Shown here: positions 27,867-36,594 of the stretch, piece after piece | How the letters are laid out: each line of letters opens with the position of its first letter | Numbering within the stretch: position 1 is the first letter of the stretch | Source: Gammaproteobacteria bacterium | Lineage (GTDB): Bacteria > Pseudomonadota > Gammaproteobacteria > SKWO01 | Length of the DNA: 47,556 nt | Reading direction: 5' to 3' | Assembly: GCA_007128895.1 (NCBI GenBank) | Contig: SKWO01000009.1 | Span: 1-47,556 of the forward strand | Made by a program: the position numbers and the translations under genes | Notes under the pieces: model-generated | What the model was told of the DNA's origin: nothing | Database searches by the model: none | The model's input: only the letters and a program-made list of their open reading frames with translations

Positions 27867-29137
27867 TGGAGTCGTTGCCACTGCTGGAACAGCTGCAGCT
27901 CTACCTGGCCGACTGGCCGATCCTGCACACCGTGATCATGTTGTTGCTGCTGATCGTCCTCTCCTGGGTCGTTCTGCCCCTGGCCCGGCGCTGGGCCGTG
28001 GTCGGTGTGCGCAGTATGGTTCGCCGCAGCGGGTCGCGCTGGGGTGGTCACCTGATCGAGCACAACGTCTTCGATCGCCTCTCCTGGGCGGTACCGCTGA
28101 TCGTCTTCCAGCAGGGGCTGCGCTTCGTACCGGGGCTGAGCGAGGAGTTCACCGCCTTCCTGGTACGTCTGGCGCTGGCATTGCTGGTGGTGGTTGGCGT
28201 GCGCGCCTTCTCGGCGCTGCTGGCGGCGGTCAATGCGATCTACAACAGCTACCCGGTGGCGCGCAACCGACCGATCAGCAGCTACCTCCAGGTCGTCACC
28301 ATCGTCGCCCACCTCTTCGGCCTGATCCTGATCATCGCCACCCTGATCGGCCAGTCGCCGTGGTTCTTCCTGAGCGGCCTCGGCGCCATGATGGCGGTGA
28401 TCCTGCTGGTCTTTCGCGACACCCTGCTCTCGCTGGTCGCCGGTATCCAGCTGGTCAACAACAACCTGATCCGTATCGGCGACTGGATCGAGATGCCGCA
28501 GTTCGGCGCCGACGGTGACGTGATCGACATCTCGCTGCACGCCATCCGGGTGCAGAACTGGGATCGCACCATCACCACCATCCCCACCCACAAGTTCCTC
28601 GACCACTCGTTCAAGAACTGGCGCGGCATGCAGGACTCGGGGGGGCGGCGCATCAAGCGGGCGCTGAACATTGATCTGACCACGGTGCGCTTCCTCACCG
28701 AGGCGGAGATCGCCCGTTTCGAGAAGTTCGTCCTGCTGCACGACTATATCCGTGAGAAGCGCGGCGAGCTGGCCGAGTACAACCGCAACCACGGCTTCGA
28801 TCAGAGCTACGTCGCTAACGCCCGTCGTCTGACCAACATCGGCACCCTGCGTGCCTACATTATCAACTACCTGCGCCAGCGCAGTGACATTCGCCAGGAC
28901 ATGACCTTCCTGGTGCGCCAGCTCGAACCGACCCCGCAGGGGCTGCCGCTGGAGCTCTACGTCTTCTGCGCCGATATCCGGTGGCCGGTCTATGAGGGGA
29001 TCCAGTCCGACATCTTCGATCACATCCTCTCGATCGTGCCGGAGTTCGGTCTGCGCGTCTTCCAGCAGCCGAGCGGCAACGACTTTCAGGCGGCGCTGCG
29101 TGCCGGCGGCAGTGAACCAACAGGAGAACAACCGTAA
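27863..29137 (+). CDS. MscS-family mechanosensitive ion channel (YbdG/MscM-like)
   Basis: N-terminal TM region, 'LSLVAGIQLVNNNLIRIGDWIEMPQFGADGDVIDISLHAIRVQNWDRTITTIPTHKFLDHSFKNWRGM'. Confidence 0.92.
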   Translation: MMESLPLLEQLQLYLADWPILHTVIMLLLLIVLSWVVLPLARRWAVVGVRSMVRRSGSRWGGHLIEHNVFDRLSWAVPLIVFQQGLRFVPGLSEEFTAFLVRLALALLVVVGVRAFSALLAAVNAIYNSYPVARNRPISSYLQVVTIVAHLFGLILIIATLIGQSPWFFLSGLGAMMAVILLVFRDTLLSLVAGIQLVNNNLIRIGDWIEMPQFGADGDVIDISLHAIRVQNWDRTITTIPTHKFLDHSFKNWRGMQDSGGRRIKRALNIDLTTVRFLTEAEIARFEKFVLLHDYIREKRGELAEYNRNHGFDQSYVANARRLTNIGTLRAYIINYLRQRSDIRQDMTFLVRQLEPTPQGLPLELYVFCADIRWPVYEGIQSDIFDHILSIVPEFGLRVFQQPSGNDFQAALRAGGSEPTGEQP

Positions 29138-29391
29138 TGCAACGCATCCTTGCGCTACTCGACCGCATGCCGCTGCTCCACGTGGTGATTCTTGGCCTGC
29201 TGATCGGCTTCTCGCCCTTCGTGCCCGAGCCCCACCTGATCGAGAAGCTGCGCATGCTGGCCCACGGCACCCTGACCCGACCGCTGGACATCTTCGACCT
29301 CTTGTTCCACGCCTCGGCCCTGCTGATCCTGATTCTGAAGCTGTGGCGGGTCGCCTGGCTACGCAATCAGGGGCAGGGGAGTGGCGCATGA
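29137..29391 (+). CDS. Small two-TM membrane protein
   Basis: 84 aa; TAATG overlap with the mscS stop; two hydrophobic segments. Confidence 0.65.
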   Translation: MQRILALLDRMPLLHVVILGLLIGFSPFVPEPHLIEKLRMLAHGTLTRPLDIFDLLFHASALLILILKLWRVAWLRNQGQGSGA

Positions 29392-30470
29392 AGTGGCTAC
29401 TGCTCGCTCTGTTGCTGTTGCCGACACAGCTCCTGGCACAGACCGAGGCGACGGTTGACGGGCTACAGCCGGTGGAAGGGCCGCTCAAGGTCGGCGTGCG
29501 TGTCGCCCCGCCCTTTGTCATGCCGGACGGCGCCGGTGGCTACGACGGTCTGGCGGTGCGCCTGTGGCAGGCGATCGCCGCCGAGCTGGGGGTCGACTAC
29601 ACCCTGCACGAGCGCGACATCAGCGAGCTGCTCGAGCAGACCGGTCGCGGCGAACTCGATGTCGCCGTGGGCGCGCTGACCATCACTGCCGAGCGCGAGC
29701 GCTACCTCGATTTCAGCCACGCCTGGTACCGCACGGGCCTTGGGGTCGCCTCCAGCGTGCGCAGTGAGAGCGGCTGGTGGGCCGTCACCCGCCTTTTCCT
29801 GTCGCGCGACTTTCTCATGGTGGTCGCCGTGCTGGCGCTGGTGTTGACCTTCTGGGGCGCGCTGCTATGGCTGGTCGAGCGCAAGCGCAACCGGGAGCAG
29901 TTCAGCGACCGGCCACTCTCCGGCATCGGCGCCGGCTTCTGGTGGGCGGCGGTGACCATGACCACGGTCGGCTACGGCGACAAGGCACCGGTCACCGTGG
30001 CCGGGCGCATCGTCGGTCTGGTCTGGATGTTCGCGGCCTTGATCACCGTCTCTGCCTTTACCGCCACCATCGCCTCCTCGCTGACCGTGGGGCAGCTGGA
30101 GACCCGCGTCGCGGCCGCCTCCGACCTGCACCGGGTCCCGGTCGCCGCACTGCCCGGCACGACCGCAGCCGAGTGGCTGGATGGCGAGGGGATCGCCTTC
30201 CGCCACTACTCCTCGCTACCCGAGGCACTGCGCGCTCTCGATCGCGGCGAGGTTGAGGCGGTCGTCTCCGACGAGGCGCTGCTGCGTTACCAGATCCGCG
30301 AGCACGGCCTGCGCCGTCTGCAGGTGCTGCCCTTCACCCTCGATGTGCAGGACTACGGCTTCGCCGTGATCGAGGCCGGCGCCCTGCGCGAGCCGATCAA
30401 CCGCGCCCTGCTCGAGATCACCTCCGGTGACCGCTGGCCGACCTGGAAGCGAGAACTGCTCGGGGAGTAG
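29388..30470 (+). CDS. GluR0-like ligand-gated potassium channel (periplasmic binding domain split by a TM-P-TM pore)
   Basis: Signal peptide, SBP lobes 'GPLKVGVRVAPPFV', TM1, P-loop with selectivity filter 'TTVGYGDKAP', TM2, second SBP lobe. ATGA overlap with the preceding gene. Confidence 0.88.
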   Translation: MKWLLLALLLLPTQLLAQTEATVDGLQPVEGPLKVGVRVAPPFVMPDGAGGYDGLAVRLWQAIAAELGVDYTLHERDISELLEQTGRGELDVAVGALTITAERERYLDFSHAWYRTGLGVASSVRSESGWWAVTRLFLSRDFLMVVAVLALVLTFWGALLWLVERKRNREQFSDRPLSGIGAGFWWAAVTMTTVGYGDKAPVTVAGRIVGLVWMFAALITVSAFTATIASSLTVGQLETRVAAASDLHRVPVAALPGTTAAEWLDGEGIAFRHYSSLPEALRALDRGEVEAVVSDEALLRYQIREHGLRRLQVLPFTLDVQDYGFAVIEAGALREPINRALLEITSGDRWPTWKRELLGE

Positions 30471-30473
30471 TCG

Positions 30474-31163
30474 TTAGGCAAAGCGGCCGTGGTGCAGGAA
30501 GTGAGCGGTCTGTGTGGCGACTTCGTGGCTGGCGAGCATTGGCAGGTGGGCGGCGTGGACGACGAGGCGGTCGGTGGCACCGGCGATGGCTGTCTCGCAC
30601 AGCGCCACGGTGCCGTCGTGCGGTTTGGGCATGCCCGGCATGATCAGGCCAATACCAAGCCCATGATCGCCGGCAATCACCCCCAACGGCGGGGTGTGCC
30701 GCCATTCCGGTACGCTGTTCAACAGCACGGCACGGGCCTGGCCGACCAGTAGGCCGCTCAGCCGCGTGCGGCACAGGACGCGGTCGACGTGGCTGCCGCC
30801 GAACGGGGTGCCGAGGGTGACCACTCGGCCGATCCGTTCAAGCAGCGTGTTCCCGGCCTGCTGGTTCAGTAGCCGCTCGATGACCCGCCCTCCCATGCTG
30901 TGGCCGACCAGATGGACGGTCGGCTCGGGCAGCCGTTGGATGAAGCGGGCCAGCGCCGCAGCGCTGTGGTCGGGGTGGCTGCGCAGTGAGGAGTACGCAA
31001 AGCGGTAGGGGGGCAGCCCCTGCCGTCGAAGGCGCCGCCCGAGCAGCGCCATCTCAAAGCCAGTCATCCAGATGCCGTGGACCAGCACGACCGCCTCGCC
31101 CGAGGCAGCCGGCGCGTGTTCGCTCAGACTTCTTCTCCCATCGCGATGTAGCCGCACGGGCAC
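30474..31163 (-). CDS. Alpha/beta hydrolase (lipase/esterase-like)
   Basis: 'VVLVHGIWMTGFEM', 'LVGHSMGGRV' (GHSMG nucleophile elbow). Confidence 0.85.
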   Translation of the reverse strand: MPVRLHRDGRRSLSEHAPAASGEAVVLVHGIWMTGFEMALLGRRLRRQGLPPYRFAYSSLRSHPDHSAAALARFIQRLPEPTVHLVGHSMGGRVIERLLNQQAGNTLLERIGRVVTLGTPFGGSHVDRVLCRTRLSGLLVGQARAVLLNSVPEWRHTPPLGVIAGDHGLGIGLIMPGMPKPHDGTVALCETAIAGATDRLVVHAAHLPMLASHEVATQTAHFLHHGRFA

Positions 31164-32815
31164 TCATGGGCACACAGCCCGCAGCCTTTGCAGTAGTCGT
31201 AGTCGAAGCGGTAATGAGAGCCGTCGCGAGCCAGCTCGGTGGTCTTCAGCACGGCCGAGTCGGGGCAAAGGGTCCAGCAGTTGTCGCACGCCAGGCAGTT
31301 GCCGCAGGAGAAGCAGCGGGCCGCCTCGCGGTCGGCGCCGGTGGTCTCGATCGAGCCTTCGATCTCGTTGTCGAGGCCGCGCTCGCCGACTGCCAGCAGC
31401 GGCTCCTGAGCGCGGTCGGCATGCTCGTAGTAGTGCAGGTTGAGCTGACCGATCTCGATGACCTCTTCCAGCCGCTCCTTGGGTGGTGCCTCGCCGCGGA
31501 TGTGGCGGACCAGGGCGAGGGCCGCGCGGCGCCCGTCGCCGATCGCGGCGGTGACGGTGCCGTGGCCGCCGCGGGCATCGCCGCCGGCGTAGAGGCCGCT
31601 GTGGCCGGAGACCACGCCCCAGTGGTCGACTTCGAAGGCGCCCTGGCCGTGCAGCAGTGGCTCCATGCCGAACGGTTCGACTTCCTGGCCGATCGCCGGG
31701 ATGACCTGGTCGACGTGGAGCACGGTCTCGGTCCCCTCGAAGGCGACCCGCTCCATGCGGCCGTTGGCGCGCACCATCTTCTTCATGCGCACCATCTCGA
31801 CGCCGACCACCCGTTCACCGCGCAGCATCAGGCGGCGGATGCCGCGCTGGTCGTGGAAGGTGACCCCCTCTTCCTCGGCCTGACGGATCTCACGGACGAT
31901 CGCGCTCATGGCGTCGTCGCCGCGGACGTGGTCGCGTGGCAGGGTCTGGTGGGTGATGACGTGGACCTGGGCGACTCCGGCCCGCTTGAGGGCGCGGGCA
32001 AGGTCGACGGCGGTGTTGCCGCCGCCGACGATGGCGGCGCTGGTCATCGGCGGCACGTCACCGACGCTGACCCACTCCTTGAGCAGGTCGAGGCCGACGT
32101 GCAGATCGCGTGGGGTGACGCCGTCGACGCTCCATTCGCGGCTGCGCTGGTTGCCGGGTGCGAGGAAGACGCCGGCGTACTCCTGGCGCAGCTGATCAAG
32201 TGAGATGTCTCTGCCGAGCCGGTGCAGGGGGCGGAAGTCGATGCCGGAGAGTTCCAGCAGGCGACCGGTCTCGGCGGCGAGCAGGTCACGCGGCAGGCGG
32301 TAGGCGGGGATGGCGGTGCCAAGGGTGCCGCCGGCCTGTGGCAGCTCGTCGAAGAGCACCGACTTGATGCCGTGGCGCAGCAGGTGCCAGGCGCAGGAGA
32401 GGCCCGCCGGGCCGGCGCCGACGATGGCGACGACCGGGGCGTTGCCACTCGGGGCGTCGACCGGGTAGCGCCAGTTGTTGGCGATCGCCTCGTCGCCGAG
32501 GACCCGCTCGCAGGCGTGGATGGCGATCGCCTCGTCGTACTGGCTGCGGTTGCAGGCGCTCTCGCACGGGTGGTGGCAGACACGGCCGGTGATCGCCGGC
32601 AGCGGGTTGGCCTCGATCAGCTTCTCCCAGGCGGCGCGGCGGTTGCCTTCGGCGATCAGGGCGAGCCACGCCTGCGCGTCTTCACCGGCCGGGCAGGCGT
32701 GGTGGCACGGCGCTGCGCGGTGGCGGTGTTCGGGGCGTTGTACACGCCAGCTGCCGGTGTGGTAGTTGAGGGTGGTGCCGGGCAGGGCGTAGGCGCCACG
32801 GGTCATGGTGGTCAT
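31124..32815 (-). CDS. GltD-like NAD(P)H:ferredoxin-type flavoprotein fused to a C-terminal 2x[4Fe-4S] (PorD-like) domain, oxidoreductase partner subunit
   Basis: 'CHHPCESACNRSQYDEAIAI', 'VVAIVGAGPAGLSCAWHLL', 'AAIVGGGNTAVDLA'; C-terminal 'CLACDNCWTLCPDSAV...DYCKGCGLCAHECPCGYI'. Start taken at 32815. Confidence 0.88.
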   Translation of the reverse strand: MTTMTRGAYALPGTTLNYHTGSWRVQRPEHRHRAAPCHHACPAGEDAQAWLALIAEGNRRAAWEKLIEANPLPAITGRVCHHPCESACNRSQYDEAIAIHACERVLGDEAIANNWRYPVDAPSGNAPVVAIVGAGPAGLSCAWHLLRHGIKSVLFDELPQAGGTLGTAIPAYRLPRDLLAAETGRLLELSGIDFRPLHRLGRDISLDQLRQEYAGVFLAPGNQRSREWSVDGVTPRDLHVGLDLLKEWVSVGDVPPMTSAAIVGGGNTAVDLARALKRAGVAQVHVITHQTLPRDHVRGDDAMSAIVREIRQAEEEGVTFHDQRGIRRLMLRGERVVGVEMVRMKKMVRANGRMERVAFEGTETVLHVDQVIPAIGQEVEPFGMEPLLHGQGAFEVDHWGVVSGHSGLYAGGDARGGHGTVTAAIGDGRRAALALVRHIRGEAPPKERLEEVIEIGQLNLHYYEHADRAQEPLLAVGERGLDNEIEGSIETTGADREAARCFSCGNCLACDNCWTLCPDSAVLKTTELARDGSHYRFDYDYCKGCGLCAHECPCGYIAMGEEV

Positions 32816-32852
32816 CTGGGGCTCCTTCTCAGCCTGCTTGTCTGGTGCTGTG

Positions 32853-32959
32853 GCCTGCCGGGGGCGTTCCCTGGCGCGGGACGCCGTGAACCCGTCCCTG
32901 GGGGCTTGGATGCGGCGTCCATGCCGCATACACCCGTGCCAGGGAACGCCCCGGCAGGC
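32853..32959. repeat. 107-bp nested palindromic element (outer 22-bp IR with 1-nt bulge; inner hairpins GGGACG/CGTCCC and ATGCGGC/GCCGCAT)
   Basis: Left arm 32853-32875 GCCTGCCGGGGGCGTTCCCTGGC; right arm 32938-32959 GCCAGGGAACGCCCCGGCAGGC; inner stems 32878-32898 and 32910-32929. Confidence 0.85.
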
Positions 32960-32987
32960 GCGAACGTTGGCTGCCGCTTCATGTGCA

Positions 32988-33971
32988 TCACGCCCACCTT
33001 GCACCACCGCGTCGGACGGTGTCGGCCCCTTCGCTGTCGAGGGCGTCGGGGCGGTCGCCGCGCAGGCCGTAGCGTTCGATGTTGTGGTCGGCCAATGCCT
33101 GGATGTGGTCGAGCTCCTCGCGGGCGCGCGGGTCGTCGGCGAAGAGGTGGACGAAGCGCTTCTGCGCACGCAGGTAGTCGCGCACCGGGCGCACCTCGCG
33201 GATCGGCATGACGCCGGTCAGCGAGCCGCGCTCCAGTTCGACCAGCGGAAAGAGGCCGGTCTGTACGGCGAGGCGGGCGACCTCGATGCTGACGGCGCCG
33301 TCGTGACCCCAGCCGAGCGGGCAGGGGGAGTGGACCTGGAGGAAGGTCGCGCCTTCCACGGCCATCGCCCGGCGCACCTTCTTGCGCAGGTCGGAGGGGT
33401 AGGCGACCGAGGCGGTGGCGGCGTAGGCGACGTGGTGGGCGGCGATGATCGAGACGATGTCCTTCTTCAGGTGGCGCTTGCCCATGCGCGCCTTGCCGGC
33501 CGGGGAGGTGGTCGTGGTCGCGGCGTGCGGGGTTGAGCTGGAGCGCTGGATGCCGGTGTTCATGTACGCCTCGTTGTCGTAGCAGACGTAGAGGACGTTG
33601 TGGTCACGTTCGAGCATGCCAGAAAGGGCCTGAAAGCCGATGTCGAAGGTGCCGCCGTCGCCGGCGAAGGCAAGCACCTTGGTCGGACGCCCTTGGGCCT
33701 TCAGTGCCGCCTCCATGCCGGAGGCGATGGCGCCGGCGTTCTCGAACAGCGAGTGGAGCCACGGCACCCGCCACGACGACTGCGGCCAGGCGGTGGTGAA
33801 GACCTCCAGACAGCCAGTGGCGTTGGCCACCAGTACGTCGGGGCCGGCCGCCTCGGTGACCAGGCGGGCGCCGAGCGCCTCGCCGCAGCCGGTGCAGGCT
33901 CGGTGGCCGGATTCGAGACCGGAAAAGCGCGGCTGGTGGCGGCGCAGGTCGGCAATCGGCTGCTCGCTCAT
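32988..33971 (-). CDS. porB: 2-oxoacid:ferredoxin oxidoreductase (pyruvate synthase-type) beta subunit
   Basis: 'CTGCGEALGARLVTEA', TPP motif 'GDGGTFDIGFQALSGMLERDHNVLYVCYDNEAYMNTGIQRSS'. Confidence 0.9.
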   Translation of the reverse strand: MSEQPIADLRRHQPRFSGLESGHRACTGCGEALGARLVTEAAGPDVLVANATGCLEVFTTAWPQSSWRVPWLHSLFENAGAIASGMEAALKAQGRPTKVLAFAGDGGTFDIGFQALSGMLERDHNVLYVCYDNEAYMNTGIQRSSSTPHAATTTTSPAGKARMGKRHLKKDIVSIIAAHHVAYAATASVAYPSDLRKKVRRAMAVEGATFLQVHSPCPLGWGHDGAVSIEVARLAVQTGLFPLVELERGSLTGVMPIREVRPVRDYLRAQKRFVHLFADDPRAREELDHIQALADHNIERYGLRGDRPDALDSEGADTVRRGGARWA

Positions 33972-35143
33972 CAGCGATCCTCCTCGGGCAGTTGTTCCAG
34001 GTTGACGTCGAGGATGCGGAAGCGCTCGCTCTCCGGCACCGCCAGCGCCTCGAGTACCCGCGGCAGGGTGCTCAGCGGGATGTCGCGTCCGCCGAGCCCG
34101 ACGGCGTAGTCACGGATGTGCAGCGTGCCCTCGAGGTCGGCGAGGGCGGCGCGCACCTCGGTGCCGACGATGCCGCCAAGGCCCGGCGAGAGGGCGCGCT
34201 CAAGGATGGCGAGCTGCTCCAGCCCCGCGCACGCCCGGCGCAGCGCCTCGAACGGGAAGGGGCGGAAGCAGCGCAGCCGGATCAGCCGTACCGGACCGAG
34301 GTCGGGGTACTCGTCGAGCGCCTCGAGCAGGGTGCCGGTGGCCGAACCGAGGGTGAGGATGCCGATGCGCGCCTCAGGGTCGCCGAGCACTTCGACCAGT
34401 CCGCCACTCGAACGACCGCTGACCTCGGCCCAGTCGCGGTCGGCCGCCTCGATCTCATCGATCGCGCGCTCCAGCGCCTTGTGGTTGGCGTGGCGCACCT
34501 CGGAGAAGTACTCCGGCGCGACCAGGGTGCCGATGCTGATTGGTCGGCGCGGGTCGAGGGCGCGGTTGAACCGGTAGGGCGGCAGGAAGCCGTCGACCTG
34601 TTCTTGGGTCGGCAGGTCGATCGCCTCCATGGTGTGGGTGAGGACGAAGCCATCGACGCAGACCATGACCGGGATCTCGCAGCGCTCGGCGATGCGGTAG
34701 GCCTGGATGGTGGTGTCGACCGCCTCCTGGTTGTCGGCGCAGTAGAGCTGGATCCAGCCGGCGTCGCGCACCGCCATCGAGTCCTGCTGGTCGTTCCAGA
34801 TCGAGAGCGGCGCGCCGATGGCGCGGTTGGCGCAGGTCAGCACCAGCGGGATGCGCAGGCCGGCGATGTTGAACAGCACCTCGCTCATCAGCATGATCCC
34901 CTGCGACGAGCTGGCGGTGTAGGCGCGTGAGCCGGCGGCGGCGGCGCCGAGGGCGACCGAGGCGGCGGAGAACTCACTCTCGACACTGACCAGCTCGGTG
35001 GTCAGCTTGCCGTCGGCGACCAGCTTGGAGAGGTTCTCGACGATGTGGGTCTGCGGGGTGATCGGGTAGGCGGCGACCACCTGCGGCCGGCACAGCGCCA
35101 CGGCGCGGGCGATGGCCTGGGAGCCTTCCAGCATGTCACGCAT
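33971..35143 (-). CDS. porA: 2-oxoacid:ferredoxin oxidoreductase alpha subunit
   Basis: 'GSQAIARAVALCRPQVVAAYPITPQTHIVENLSKLVADGKL', 'ESEFSAASVALGAAAAGSRAYTASSSQGIMLM'. Confidence 0.92.
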   Translation of the reverse strand: MRDMLEGSQAIARAVALCRPQVVAAYPITPQTHIVENLSKLVADGKLTTELVSVESEFSAASVALGAAAAGSRAYTASSSQGIMLMSEVLFNIAGLRIPLVLTCANRAIGAPLSIWNDQQDSMAVRDAGWIQLYCADNQEAVDTTIQAYRIAERCEIPVMVCVDGFVLTHTMEAIDLPTQEQVDGFLPPYRFNRALDPRRPISIGTLVAPEYFSEVRHANHKALERAIDEIEAADRDWAEVSGRSSGGLVEVLGDPEARIGILTLGSATGTLLEALDEYPDLGPVRLIRLRCFRPFPFEALRRACAGLEQLAILERALSPGLGGIVGTEVRAALADLEGTLHIRDYAVGLGGRDIPLSTLPRVLEALAVPESERFRILDVNLEQLPEEDR

Positions 35144-35693
35144 CGTTCCACCCTCCTTCCGGCACCTGACGTGCCGCCTCTTCGATCAGCTGGCTGTTCT
35201 TCTCCAGCAAGTCACCCTTGAAGCGCTGGGCGAGCGCCTTGATCAGCGCTTCGCGCGGCAGCAGGCCGGTCAGGGTGAGGAAGGCGGAGAGCAGCGCGGT
35301 GTTGGGCATCGGTCGGCCGAGGAACTGCTTCGACAGGCTGTCAGCGGCGAGTACGGTAGTCTCCAGGCCGGTGCGCTCGTGCAGCGCTTCGGCGCTGCGG
35401 GCCGAGTTGACCAGGATGCGCCCACCCGGCTTGAGGCCGGCACTGACGCCGCCGGCGGTGAGCAGGGCGTCGTCCTGGACGATCAACCAGTCGGGGTGCA
35501 GGACCTGGCAGCGGCGCCGGATCGGGGCATCGGCGATGCGCACGAAGGCGACCACCGGCGCACCGCGTCGCTCGGCACCGAAGTTGGGGAAGGCCTGGGC
35601 GTGGCGGCCGGTCTCGAAGGCGGCCCCGGCCAGCAGGTAGGCGGCGGCGACGTTTCCCTGTCCGCCGCGCCCGTGGATGCGGATCTCGAGCAT
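35136..35693 (-). CDS. porG: 2-oxoacid:ferredoxin oxidoreductase gamma subunit
   Basis: 'MLEIRIHGRGGQGNVAAAYLLAGAAFETGRHAQAFPNFGAERRGAPVVAFVRI'. Confidence 0.92.
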   Translation of the reverse strand: MLEIRIHGRGGQGNVAAAYLLAGAAFETGRHAQAFPNFGAERRGAPVVAFVRIADAPIRRRCQVLHPDWLIVQDDALLTAGGVSAGLKPGGRILVNSARSAEALHERTGLETTVLAADSLSKQFLGRPMPNTALLSAFLTLTGLLPREALIKALAQRFKGDLLEKNSQLIEEAARQVPEGGWNDA

Positions 35694-35786
35694 GCAGATG
35701 CTCCTTTGGGTGGATGGCGCTATTAGAGCAGCGCCTTGTTACAGTATGATAATGATCCAGCGTAATTCAAGAGAGAGCCGCTTTCC

Positions 35787-36521
35787 ATGACCTACTGTCT
35801 GGCCATCGCTACCGATGAGGGGGTCGTCTTTGCCTCCGATTCGCGTACCAACGCCGGGGTCGACTATGTCAGCACCTTCAGCAAGATGCACACCTTCGGC
35901 GTGGAAGGCGAACGCCAGATTGTGCTGCTTACCGCCGGCAACCTGGCCACCAGTCAGGCGGTGGTCCATCTGATTCGGCGTGATATCGACAAGCAGGCGC
36001 CGACCCACCTGCTCAATGTCGAGTACCTTTTCGAGGCGGCGCGCTACATTGGCGCGCTCAGCCAGCAGGTGCAGGGGGAGCATGCCGAGGCGGTCAGCGG
36101 CGGCGGCTTCGATGTCAGCGCCAGCTTCATCATCGGTGGCCAGATCGCCGGTCAGGAGCCGCAGATCTTCCTGGTCTATCCGCAGGGCAACTACATCAGC
36201 GCCGGGGAAGAGACGCCCTACCTGCAGATCGGCGAGAGCAAGTACGGCAAGCCGATCCTCGACCGTCTGCACATGGTCAGCCACCTTTCGCTGGAGGATG
36301 CCGCCCGCTTTGCCCTGCTCTCGATCGACTCGACCATGCGCTCCAACCTGACCGTGGGGCCACCGATCGACCTGCTGCTCTATCGGCTTGATGCCCTGTC
36401 GATCGATCACCGCCTGCGCTACAAGGCCAATTCACCCTACTACGCCGCCTTGCGCAAGAGCTGGAACGACAGTCTGGTGAAGACTTTCGGTGTGTTGCCT
36501 CGATTCGACTGGGAGACGTAG
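35787..36521 (+). CDS. Anbu / bacterial proteasome-homolog (BPH) peptidase
   Basis: 'MTYCLAIATDEGVVFASDSRTNAGVDYVSTFSKMHTF' with Thr2 as putative N-terminal nucleophile; Ntn-hydrolase pattern of predicted proteasome-type proteases. Confidence 0.88.
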   Translation: MTYCLAIATDEGVVFASDSRTNAGVDYVSTFSKMHTFGVEGERQIVLLTAGNLATSQAVVHLIRRDIDKQAPTHLLNVEYLFEAARYIGALSQQVQGEHAEAVSGGGFDVSASFIIGGQIAGQEPQIFLVYPQGNYISAGEETPYLQIGESKYGKPILDRLHMVSHLSLEDAARFALLSIDSTMRSNLTVGPPIDLLLYRLDALSIDHRLRYKANSPYYAALRKSWNDSLVKTFGVLPRFDWET

Positions 36522-36594
36522 ATAAATTGATTCGTATTTTCATGCGGTTAACAATTTGTTAAAGTTGGGTTACACCATGCCTGGGGGGCGATAC

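Noticed and set aside
32816-33169. N-terminal extension of the GltD-like ORF
   Set aside because: Runs through the palindromic element and the 3' end of porB; lacks conserved sequence before MTTMTRGAYALPGT.
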